The notes under the pieces: generated by a model | Told to the model about the DNA's origin: nothing | Seen by the model: the letters and a program-made list of their open reading frames with translations, nothing else | Database searches by the model: none | Shown: positions 1-6,880 of the stretch, piece by piece | Layout: each line of letters starts with the position of its first letter | Numbering within the stretch: the stretch's first letter is position 1 | Source of the DNA: an uncultured Prevotella sp. | Lineage (GTDB): Bacteria > Bacteroidota > Bacteroidia > Bacteroidales > Bacteroidaceae | Direction of reading: 5' to 3' | Assembly: GCA_905233555.1 (NCBI GenBank) | Contig: CAJODF010000003.1 | Location: 1-53,571 of the forward strand | Length of the DNA: 53,571 bases | Program-made: the position numbers and the translations under genes

Positions 1-22
1 TTTTGCACCCGCAATTGGAAAT

Positions 23-96
23 TGGACGATGGTGTAATGGTAACACTACAGGTTTTGGTTCTGTCATTCCCGGTTCGAATCCGAGTCGTCCAACCA
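23..96 (+). tRNA. tRNA-Gln (anticodon UUG)
   Basis: A full cloverleaf can be folded. The acceptor stem TGGACGA (23-29) pairs with TCGTCCA (86-92). The anticodon stem ACAGG/TCTGT encloses the loop TTTTGGT, which gives anticodon TTG and decodes CAA. The T-arm loop is TTCGAAT. The U1-A72 pair is typical of glutamine tRNAs. The discriminator is A93 and CCA is encoded at 94-96. A fragment TTTTGCACCC at the window edge is probably the end of its -7 box. A terminator hairpin follows at 110-133. Confidence 0.95.
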
Positions 97-109
97 CAAC
101 GCAACAAAA

Positions 110-133
110 AAGGGGCTCCGTTTGGGGCCCCTT
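110..133. terminator. bidirectional terminator between tRNA-Gln and HU gene
   Basis: Positions 110-119 pair with 124-133 in a 10-bp GC-rich stem with one G-T pair and a 4-nt loop. A T-rich run follows on the plus strand (134-145). An A-run precedes the stem (104-111), so the minus-strand transcript of the HU gene also ends in U residues. It can serve both convergent units. Confidence 0.85.
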
Positions 134-157
134 GAATTTTTATTTACAATCTTTCGA

Positions 158-427
158 TTAGAGAGCAGCAGCGAGTTCAGCACCAGCCTTGAACTTAGCA
201 ACCTTCTTGGCAGCGATCTTGATCTTTGCCTTTGTTGCGGGGTTGATACCCTCACGAGCAGGACGCTTTGTGACACTGAATGTGCCAAAGCCTACGAGTG
301 CCACCTTGTCACCCTTCTTGAGGGCACCTTTGATTGCTGCGAGAGTTGCGTCAAGAGCTTTCTTTGAGTCAACCTTTGAGAGACCAGCACCTACTGCGAT
401 CTTCTCTACCAATTCTGTTTTGTTCAT
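158..427 (-). CDS. HU family DNA-binding protein
   Basis: 89 aa, the normal length for a bacterial HU/IHF subunit. The N-terminal helices run over residues 1-45. The signature GFGTF sits at 46-50. It is followed by the beta-arm with the conserved proline in the INPATK segment (61-66), which inserts into the minor groove. The protein is Lys/Ala rich with a basic C-terminal half. HU dimers bend and compact DNA. The start ATG at 427 is the only one consistent with the family N-terminus MNKTELV. A clear minus-strand promoter lies at 491-521. The gene stands alone, convergent with tRNA-Gln. A second, larger HU-like protein is encoded at 22913. Confidence 0.95.
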   Translation of the reverse strand: MNKTELVEKIAVGAGLSKVDSKKALDATLAAIKGALKKGDKVALVGFGTFSVTKRPAREGINPATKAKIKIAAKKVAKFKAGAELAAAL

Positions 428-490
428 AATAATGTAGTTTTAAATAAAAAAATTTATGTTTAAAAAATGAAATAATGTCGAATTCCTTCG

Positions 491-521
491 CAAATATAAG
501 GGAAAGTATTGAAAAAAACAA
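491..521 (-). promoter_or_regulatory. promoter of the HU gene
   Basis: On the minus strand there is a -7 box TATATTTG (498-491) with TTG (521-519) 20 nt upstream. This matches the Bacteroidota vegetative promoter pattern. The leader before the ATG at 427 is about 55 nt and A/T-rich. Confidence 0.75.
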
Positions 522-603
522 CAAAAAAGCGGAAAAAATGCCATTTTTGCTGAAAAAAAGTTGTTTTACCCCCATTTTGGGGCCTAAAAAGAGATATTTT
601 TCG

Positions 604-611
604 TAATTTTG
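604..611 (+). promoter_or_regulatory. -7 box of the rhomboid/EEP operon
   Basis: TAATTTTG fits TAnnTTTG. It lies 75 nt upstream of the rhomboid ATG. The nearest TTTTG (575-579) is 24 nt away, so the upstream element is weak. Confidence 0.6.
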
Positions 612-685
612 CGCACAAATTAAGATTCAAGCCTCTCAAGGGCAACAAATCGCAAATCATTCATTTATAAAGAGCAAACAGAGAA

Positions 686-1624
686 ATGTTCCGCATACCA
701 ACCATCACAAAAAATCTGCTGATTATCAACGTCATCGCTTTTCTGGCGACGTATGTTTTGCAGATGCAGGGAATCGATTTGGCCAACATCGGAGGCCTCC
801 ATTTCTTCATGGCCAACGACTTCCATCTTTATCAACTCGTCACCTATCTTTTCCTTCATGCCAACTTCATGCACATCCTGAGCAACATGTTCGGTCTATG
901 GATGTTTGGTTGCGTGATTGAAAATGTATGGGGTCCGAAGAAATTCCTTTTTTATTACATTACGTGTGGTATCGGAGCCGGTCTTTGTCAGGAATTAGCA
1001 CAGTTTGGCAACTTTTATCTGACAATAGCCGAGCAGGCACCAGGCATCGGATTCGGTGAACTGATTGCCGTCGGGCATCAGTTGGGGCAGCAGTTGAACA
1101 CTTGGACCACCATCGGTGCATCGGGTGCCGTCTATGCTATTATCCTTGCCTTTGGCATGACTTTCCCCAACGAGCGGTTGTTTATTATCCCATTCCCCTT
1201 CCCCATCAAGGCAAAGTGGTTCGTATTGGGCTATGTGGCTATTGAGTTCTTCTCTGCCATCGGCAGTTCTGGCGACGGCGTGGCCCACACCGCCCACCTC
1301 GGCGGCATGCTCTTCGGCTTCCTGATGATCCGCTATTGGAACAAACACCCCAACAGCAGTTTCGACCGCAGTCGGGGACAGCAGTTCTTCGAGGGGCTGA
1401 AACGCAGTTTTGACCAGCGCCAGCAGGGTAGTCAGCAGCGCCAACACAATCCCCACATGCATGTAGAACAAGGCGGCTCTAAGGAGGCCGATATGGAGTA
1501 CAATGCCCGCAAACGGCAGAATCAGGAAGAGATCGATGCCATCCTCGACAAGATCCGCAAGAGCGGCTACGACAGTCTGTCAAAAGAAGAGAAGCAAAAA
1601 CTCTTCGATGCCAGCAAGCAATGA
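686..1624 (+). CDS. rhomboid family intramembrane serine protease
   Basis: 312 aa. Rhomboids cleave transmembrane substrates inside the membrane with a Ser-His dyad. The visible hallmarks are H58 and the H63-N67 pair in the first conserved membrane segment (HANFMHILSN), the catalytic S146 in GASGAVYA, and the catalytic H204 in the AHLGG motif near 203-207. About six hydrophobic segments span residues 10-220. The C-terminal tail (about 222-312) is cytosolic-looking, Gln/Arg/Lys rich and probably helical. The next gene starts inside the stop codon (ATGA at 1621-1624), so the two are translationally coupled. The natural substrate is not evident. Confidence 0.93.
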   Translation: MFRIPTITKNLLIINVIAFLATYVLQMQGIDLANIGGLHFFMANDFHLYQLVTYLFLHANFMHILSNMFGLWMFGCVIENVWGPKKFLFYYITCGIGAGLCQELAQFGNFYLTIAEQAPGIGFGELIAVGHQLGQQLNTWTTIGASGAVYAIILAFGMTFPNERLFIIPFPFPIKAKWFVLGYVAIEFFSAIGSSGDGVAHTAHLGGMLFGFLMIRYWNKHPNSSFDRSRGQQFFEGLKRSFDQRQQGSQQRQHNPHMHVEQGGSKEADMEYNARKRQNQEEIDAILDKIRKSGYDSLSKEEKQKLFDASKQ

Positions 1625-2718
1625 TCAAGCAACTGAAGACATTCACCATCAATCTGGTGGCAGGGGCCAATGTCGTCACCGTCATCCTGATGCTCTGTGC
1701 AGGCTTCTCCGACAGGCTCAACCCTGCCGACCATCCCCTGCTCTCCTGCTTCGGCATGGCATTTCCCATCTTCCTCGTTGTCAACCTGCTCTTTCTCTTC
1801 TTCTGGCTCACCTTCAAATGGCGCATGGCTTGGATCCCCATTCTGGGCTATGCGCTGGCCTATATCCCCATCAGCATCTATATGCCCGTCAACATGAGGC
1901 AGGACCTGCCAGAAGGTACCATCAAGATTCTGTCCTATAATGTCTGTCAGTACGGGGGTAACTATAAATACGAACAGGGCTTTGATACGGTCTATAACTA
2001 CCTGAAGCGCCAGAATGCAGATATCGTCTGTATTCAGGAAGATGCCGACACTTGGCGACGGTTCGTCATGCAGCGCTATTCGAAAATCTTCCCCCATAAC
2101 GACACTACTATATTCCGCAACGACAGAGAGGGCATGAACGGCGTGGGCATCCACACCCGCTTCCCCATCCTCAAGAAAGAACGTATCTGGTATAAGTCGG
2201 CAGCCAACGGTTCCGTGGCCTATTACCTGAAACTGGATAATGGCGACACGCTGCTTGTCATCAACAACCACCTCGAAGGTACCCACCTCTCCAAGGAAGA
2301 CCGTGCCAACTACGAACGGATGATCCGTGGTAAGATGGAGCGCGACACCGCCAAAGAAGAATCTATCCTGCTACTCGACAAACTCGCCACTTCTGCTGCC
2401 AAGCGTGCACCAGAGGCTGATGCCGTCCACAAGTATATCGAAGCCCACCGCCAGTACCCCATGATCGTCTGCGGCGACTTCAACGACAACCCCATTTCCT
2501 ACTCCCGCCGTACCATCGCCCAGGGACTCACCGACTGCTTTGTCGAGACTGGAAAAGGTGTCGGTTTGTCATATAATCGGAAAGGCTTCTTTGTCAGGAT
2601 TGACCACATTTTATGTTCCGAACACTTCGAACCCTTCAATTGCCAAATCGACGACGAAATGGACGCAAGTGACCATTATCCTATCCTTTGTTGGCTCAAA
2701 ATGAAGGAAAAACATTAA
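1621..2718 (+). CDS. membrane-anchored endonuclease/exonuclease/phosphatase family protein
   Basis: 365 aa. Three hydrophobic segments (about 10-28, 42-62, 68-88) precede an EEP (DNase I-like) fold at 100-362. The metal and catalytic motifs are all present: SYNV with N107, QED with E140, NNHLEG, GDFND with D286 and N288, and a terminal SDHYP with H352. EEP enzymes hydrolyse phosphodiesters, and substrates range from DNA to inositol phosphates and sphingomyelin. The membrane anchor suggests a substrate at the membrane or periplasm, but the exact reaction cannot be read from sequence. It overlaps the rhomboid stop by 4 nt. Confidence 0.88.
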   Translation: MIKQLKTFTINLVAGANVVTVILMLCAGFSDRLNPADHPLLSCFGMAFPIFLVVNLLFLFFWLTFKWRMAWIPILGYALAYIPISIYMPVNMRQDLPEGTIKILSYNVCQYGGNYKYEQGFDTVYNYLKRQNADIVCIQEDADTWRRFVMQRYSKIFPHNDTTIFRNDREGMNGVGIHTRFPILKKERIWYKSAANGSVAYYLKLDNGDTLLVINNHLEGTHLSKEDRANYERMIRGKMERDTAKEESILLLDKLATSAAKRAPEADAVHKYIEAHRQYPMIVCGDFNDNPISYSRRTIAQGLTDCFVETGKGVGLSYNRKGFFVRIDHILCSEHFEPFNCQIDDEMDASDHYPILCWLKMKEKH

Positions 2719-2767
2719 AAAAAGTGTGTTTTTCGCCAAGAAATTTTCCCACGTGCAGAAAAATGTC

Positions 2768-2775
2768 TATATTTG
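2768..2775 (+). promoter_or_regulatory. -7 box of secDF
   Basis: TATATTTG followed by a 57-nt A-rich leader to the secDF ATG at 2833. No clear TTG lies at the expected distance; a TTTTC is near 2744. Confidence 0.6.
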
Positions 2776-2832
2776 CACGCTAAAATATACGCGAACAGAA
2801 TTAATAATAAATAAATAACAACAAAAAACAAA

Positions 2833-5800
2833 ATGCAAAACAAAGGAATTGTAAAATTTATCGCAGTGCTTCTGTTTCTCGTTTGCTGCTTCTACCTTTC
2901 CTTCTCATTCGTGACACGCCACTACGAAAGTAAGGCTGCCGCAATGGGTGAGGAAGCAGGTGCGGAGTACCTTGATTCAATCAACAACGAGAAGGTCTAT
3001 ATGGGCGTTTACTCGCTGAAGCAGTGCCGTGAGATGGAGATTGGCCTGGGTCTTGACCTGAAAGGCGGTATGAATGTTATTCTTGAGGTGTCAGTGCCTG
3101 ATGTCGTCGATGTACTCGCCGACCACAAGACCGACGCAGCCTACAAGAAGGCTATGGAACTGGCCAAGAAGGAAGAAGAGACCAGTCAGGACGATTTCGT
3201 CTCTCTGTTCGTGAAGTATTGGAAACAAGAAGGTCAGGGCCGTCCCCTCGCCGCCATCTTTGCTACCCAGCAGATGAAGGGCAAGGTGAGCACCTCCTCT
3301 ACCGACGCTGAGGTGGAGCGCGCCATCCGCGACGAGGTGCAGAATGCCGTTGACAACTCGTTCAATGTCGTTCGTAACCGTATCGATAAGTTCGGTGTCG
3401 TTCAGCCGAACATCCAGAAACTCGAAGGCCAGAGCGGCCGTATCATGGTCGAGATGCCTGGTATCAAGGAGCCCGAGCGTGTGCGTAAACTCCTCCAGGG
3501 TTCTGCCAACCTCGAGTTCTGGGAGACCTACAACAGCAATGAGATTACGCCGCTGCTGGCTCAGTTGAACCAGCGCTATGCAGGCCAGAACGGCGAGGTG
3601 GCTGACACCATCGAGGTAGTCCTCTCTGAAGACTCTGTCGCCGTTGCCGCTGACACTACCAAGGCTACAACAGCCGACCTGGCTGCCAAACTGGCTAAGA
3701 AAGACGACAAGTCTGTTGACTCTAAGGCCAGCGAGTTGGCTAAAAAGCAGAACCCCTTGTTCTACTACTTCCAGCCCACACAGGGTAACACCCTCGCTGT
3801 GGTTGGTTACGCCAACGCTCGCGATACTGCTGAGGTCAACAAGATTATCTACTCTGACATCGCTACCCACATCTTCCCTGCCGAGTTGAAACTCCGCTGG
3901 GGTGCCAAGCCTGAGGATTTCGGAGGTCAGAACACCAAGGGTGACATCTTCGAACTCTATGCTCTGAAGATCACTGAGCCCAATGGCCGTGCTCCGTTGG
4001 AGGGTGACGTTATCACCAACGGTAAGGACGACTTCGACCAGATGGGTCATCCCTGTGTATCTATGCAGATGAACTCTGACGGTGCCCGTCGCTGGAGCCA
4101 GATCACCAAGCAGAACATTGGTAAGGCCGTAGCCATCGTGCTCGACGACGCCGTCTATTCTGCTCCCCGTATCCTGACTCAGATCGATGGTGGTAACTCT
4201 CAGATCACTGGTAACTTCACCATTGAGGACACCAAGGACCTTGCCAACACACTGAACTCTGGTAAGATGCCGGCTCCGACCCGTATCGTACAGGAAGAGG
4301 TGGTTGGTCCGTCACTCGGTGCACAGTCTATCAAGCAGGGTGTCATCTCGTTCATCGTGGCCTTCGTGCTGCTGATGATCTACATGATCATGCTTTACGG
4401 TTTCATCCCGGGTATCCTCTCCGATATCGCCCTGCTGTTCAACCTGTTCTTCACACTGGGTATCCTCACCTCGTTCCAGGCTGCACTGACCATGCCGGGT
4501 ATCGCCGGTATCGTGCTGACACTCGGTACGGCTGTGGATGCTAACGTGCTTATCTACGAGCGTATCAAGGAAGAACTGAAGAAGGGCCTGAGCATGAAGG
4601 AAGCCCTCAACAAGGGTTACTCTAACGCCTTCAGCGCCATCTTCGACTCGAACCTGACCTCATTGATCACAGGTATCATCCTGCTCTACTTCGGTACAGG
4701 TCCTGTGAAGGGCTTCGCCACCACTTGGATCATCGGTATCTGCGTATCCTTCTTCACCGCTGTGTTCATGACCCGTCTGGTCTATGACTATATGCTGAGC
4801 AAGGACAAGTGGACCAACCTGACCTTCGTTACCGCCTACTCTAAGAACCTCATGCAGAATGCCAAGTACCATTTCATGGGTATGTACCGCAAGTCGTTCG
4901 TCATCTGGGGCGCTATGGCCATCATCTGCTGCATCTCGTTCGCCGTTCGCGGCCTGAGCCAGAGCATCGACTTCACTGGTGGTCGTAACTACGTGGTGAC
5001 CCTCGACAAGGAGACACCCGTTGAGCAGGTACGTCAGGCTATGGCTGGTGCCTTCATCAACACTATGGGTGAGAAGGCCCAGCAGGAGGCTAACACCTCT
5101 GTTATCGCCCTCGGTACCGACGGCAAGACCGTCCGTATCTCTACCAACTGGGATATCGAGTCGAACAATCCTGAGGTTGACGACAAGGCTGAGGACATCC
5201 TCTTCGGTGCCCTGAAGAAGGCTGGTCTGGTCAGTCAGGAGAGCGTCGAGAAGTTCAAGAACCCCGATGTGCGCGAGGGTGGTTCTATCATCAGCAGTGC
5301 AAAGGTAGGTCCTTCAGTAGCTAAGGATATCACTTATGGTGCTATCATTTCTGTGATCATCGCCCTGATCGCCATCTTCCTCTACATCCTGCTCCGCTTC
5401 CGCAACCTGGCCTTCTCTGTAGGTGCTATCGTTGCCTTGGCGCTCGATGCACTGATCGTGATTGGTATCTACTCACTCTGTTGGGGCTGGGTACCTATGT
5501 CACTCGAGATCGACCAGGTGTTCATCGGTGCTATCCTGACGGTGATCGGTTACTCCATCAACGATAAGGTGGTGGTATTCGACCGTATCCGTGAGAACAT
5601 CGGCCTCTATGGCAAGCGTGATCGTCAGCAGCTGTTCAACGACTCGCTGAACCAGACGCTGGCCCGTACCATCAACACCTCTGTGACGACCTTGATCGTG
5701 CTGTTGGCTATCTTCATCCTTGGTGGTGACAGCATCCGTTCATTCTCGTTCGCAATGATCCTTGGCGTTATCTTCGGTACCCTCAGTTCACTCTTTATCG

Positions 5801-5871
5801 CTGCTCCTACGGCTTATCTGACCATGGGTCGCACGATTAAGGAAGAAGAGGCCGCCGCTGCCACGAAGTAA
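2833..5871 (+). CDS. secDF: protein translocase subunit SecDF (fusion)
   Basis: 1012 aa. This is the fused form usual in Bacteroidota; SecDF uses the proton gradient to pull exported proteins through SecYEG. The SecD half begins with TM1 (about 7-27), then the GLDLKGGMN motif, a large periplasmic P1 region, and the membrane block around PGIAGIVLTLGTAVDANVL with the conserved Asp of D4. The SecF half starts near residue 680 with the SQSIDFTGG motif and ends with VIGYSINDKVVVFDRIREN. An Ala/Asp/Lys-rich insert within P1 (about 258-308) looks flexible. The gene is monocistronic, with a promoter at 2768 and a strong terminator at 5899. Confidence 0.97.
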   Translation: MQNKGIVKFIAVLLFLVCCFYLSFSFVTRHYESKAAAMGEEAGAEYLDSINNEKVYMGVYSLKQCREMEIGLGLDLKGGMNVILEVSVPDVVDVLADHKTDAAYKKAMELAKKEEETSQDDFVSLFVKYWKQEGQGRPLAAIFATQQMKGKVSTSSTDAEVERAIRDEVQNAVDNSFNVVRNRIDKFGVVQPNIQKLEGQSGRIMVEMPGIKEPERVRKLLQGSANLEFWETYNSNEITPLLAQLNQRYAGQNGEVADTIEVVLSEDSVAVAADTTKATTADLAAKLAKKDDKSVDSKASELAKKQNPLFYYFQPTQGNTLAVVGYANARDTAEVNKIIYSDIATHIFPAELKLRWGAKPEDFGGQNTKGDIFELYALKITEPNGRAPLEGDVITNGKDDFDQMGHPCVSMQMNSDGARRWSQITKQNIGKAVAIVLDDAVYSAPRILTQIDGGNSQITGNFTIEDTKDLANTLNSGKMPAPTRIVQEEVVGPSLGAQSIKQGVISFIVAFVLLMIYMIMLYGFIPGILSDIALLFNLFFTLGILTSFQAALTMPGIAGIVLTLGTAVDANVLIYERIKEELKKGLSMKEALNKGYSNAFSAIFDSNLTSLITGIILLYFGTGPVKGFATTWIIGICVSFFTAVFMTRLVYDYMLSKDKWTNLTFVTAYSKNLMQNAKYHFMGMYRKSFVIWGAMAIICCISFAVRGLSQSIDFTGGRNYVVTLDKETPVEQVRQAMAGAFINTMGEKAQQEANTSVIALGTDGKTVRISTNWDIESNNPEVDDKAEDILFGALKKAGLVSQESVEKFKNPDVREGGSIISSAKVGPSVAKDITYGAIISVIIALIAIFLYILLRFRNLAFSVGAIVALALDALIVIGIYSLCWGWVPMSLEIDQVFIGAILTVIGYSINDKVVVFDRIRENIGLYGKRDRQQLFNDSLNQTLARTINTSVTTLIVLLAIFILGGDSIRSFSFAMILGVIFGTLSSLFIAAPTAYLTMGRTIKEEEAAAATK

Positions 5872-5898
5872 TAAGGCCTATACCTTATTAATATATAT

Positions 5899-5934
5899 AA
5901 AGACTGCACTCTCATGGGTGCAGTCTTTACTTTT
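5899..5934 (+). terminator. rho-independent terminator of secDF
   Basis: AAAGACTGCAC (5899-5909) pairs perfectly with GTGCAGTCTTT (5918-5928) around an 8-nt loop and is followed by ACTTTT. Confidence 0.9.
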
Positions 5935-5970
5935 ATAGACACATCGGAGTATTCCACAAGTATTTATTAA

Positions 5971-6007
5971 TTTATTTGGTTTTTCGCTCACTTATTCGTA
6001 CCTTTGC
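5971..6007 (+). promoter_or_regulatory. promoter-like element facing the antisense strand of tRNA-Arg
   Basis: TTG (5976-5978), a 20-nt spacer and TACCTTTG (5999-6006) form a near-ideal Bacteroidota promoter pointing right. The spacer carries GTTTTTCGCTC. Directly downstream lies the antisense strand of tRNA-Arg. The next sense gene starts only at about 6299. A related copy lies inverted at 6258-6292. Confidence 0.55.
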
Positions 6008-6026
6008 AGCAGACAAACGTACGAAG

Positions 6027-6098
6027 TACCCCGACCGAGAATCGAACTCGGAACTAAGCTTTAGGAGAGCCTTGTTATATCCATTTAACTATCAGGGC
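6027..6098 (-). tRNA. tRNA-Arg (anticodon CCU)
   Basis: Minus-strand cloverleaf. Acceptor GCCCTGA (6098-6092) pairs with TCGGGGT (6034-6028). The D-arm is GTTA/TAAC. The anticodon stem AGGCT/AGCTT encloses CTCCTAA, giving anticodon CCT for AGG. The T-arm CCGAG/CTCGG has loop TTCGATT. The discriminator is A at 6027 and CCA is not encoded. The acceptor ends with G1-U72 and has another G-U at 5-68, which is loose for a tRNA. A -7 box TATCTTTG lies just upstream on the minus strand (6120-6113). Confidence 0.9.
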
Positions 6099-6112
6099 GT
6101 GCTTTTCGGGTG

Positions 6113-6120
6113 CAAAGATA
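6113..6120 (-). promoter_or_regulatory. -7 box of tRNA-Arg
   Basis: Minus-strand TATCTTTG begins 22 nt upstream of the tRNA 5' end. No TTG lies at the ideal distance. Confidence 0.6.
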
Positions 6121-6298
6121 GTGCAAAATTTCGATTTAGCGAAGAGAATACAAATAAATTTGCATTCTTGAGCGTGAGAAATTTATCTAAATCGAGCGAA
6201 AAACCAAATTTTATTTGGATTTTTCCGAGATGCAGCCTATCTTCGACCTCTTTTAGAGGTTAAAGGTACGGATAAGCGAGTAAAATACCAAATTATTA
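6120..6298. repeat. cluster of related TTTGG/TCGCTC promoter-like elements
   Basis: This gene-free stretch holds diverged copies of the element at 5971-6007. One is on the minus strand at about 6292-6258 (TTTGGTATTTTACTCGC then CCGTACCTTT). One is on the minus strand at about 6208-6180 (TTTGGTTTTTCGCTCG, with no good -7 box). One is on the plus strand starting near 6213 (TTTGGATTTTTCCGAG). The last two are joined back to back by the palindrome CCAAATTTTATTTGG (6204-6218). A small hairpin CCTCT-TTT-AGAGG is at 6247-6259. Nothing looks protein-coding. Confidence 0.5.
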
Positions 6299-6880
6299 AT
6301 GATAAAAATGATTGAAATGACAATGAGGAAGGAGTTTTTGATACTCACAGCGGCAGTGCTGATACTGAGCGGATGTCAGCAGAAAGCCAAGACCAACGAG
6401 GCTTCCAGTGCCGCAGAACAGGAACTGCAGGAGAAAGTGACGGGCAACCAATACACGGACATCGAACTGCCCGGCATTCAGGGACAGACAGTGAAGGTGA
6501 GCGACTACGTAGGCAAGAACAAGTTGGTGCTCATCGACTTCTGGGCCTCGTGGTGTGGTCCCTGCCTCCACGAGATGCCTTTCGTGGTGAAAGCCTACGA
6601 ACTCTATCACAACGAGGGGCTTGAGATTGTAGGTGTTTCACTCGACAAGGAGAGGAGCAGTTGGGTGGAGGCCATCAGCGCAACAGGTCAGAAATGGCCG
6701 CAGATGAGCGATTTGCAGGGATGGAACTGCAAAGGCGCACAATTGTACGACATACAGTCCATCCCTGCTAATGTGCTTATCAACGAACAAGGAGAGATCA
6801 TCGCCCGCGACCTGCGTGGCGACGACTTACTCGCTACGTTGGCCCGAGAGCTTGGTGGCTCGGACAAAGTAGGCAATTAA
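6299..6880 (+). CDS. TlpA-like thioredoxin-fold lipoprotein
   Basis: 193 aa. A signal sequence ending in the lipobox LSGC (Cys26 from the first ATG) anchors it as a lipoprotein. A TlpA/AhpC-TSA fold follows, with the redox motif WCGPC (C86, C89) in FWASWCGPC. Such proteins are periplasmic thiol-disulfide oxidoreductases, often serving cytochrome c maturation or oxidative stress; the partner is unknown here. Starts at 6299, 6308, 6317 and 6323 are all in frame. The start at 6323 gives the most typical lipoprotein signal (MRKEFLILTAAVLILSGC) and may be the real one. The 3' end overlaps the convergent OPT gene by 54 nt. Confidence 0.9.
   Translation: MIKMIEMTMRKEFLILTAAVLILSGCQQKAKTNEASSAAEQELQEKVTGNQYTDIELPGIQGQTVKVSDYVGKNKLVLIDFWASWCGPCLHEMPFVVKAYELYHNEGLEIVGVSLDKERSSWVEAISATGQKWPQMSDLQGWNCKGAQLYDIQSIPANVLINEQGEIIARDLRGDDLLATLARELGGSDKVGN

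Noticed and set aside
6247..6259. CCTCT-TTT-AGAGG as terminator
   Set aside because: The stem has only five pairs, there is no T-run on either strand, and no gene ends nearby.
5976..6263. 95-aa plus-strand open frame
   Set aside because: It runs antisense through tRNA-Arg and the promoter cluster and has no protein family features.
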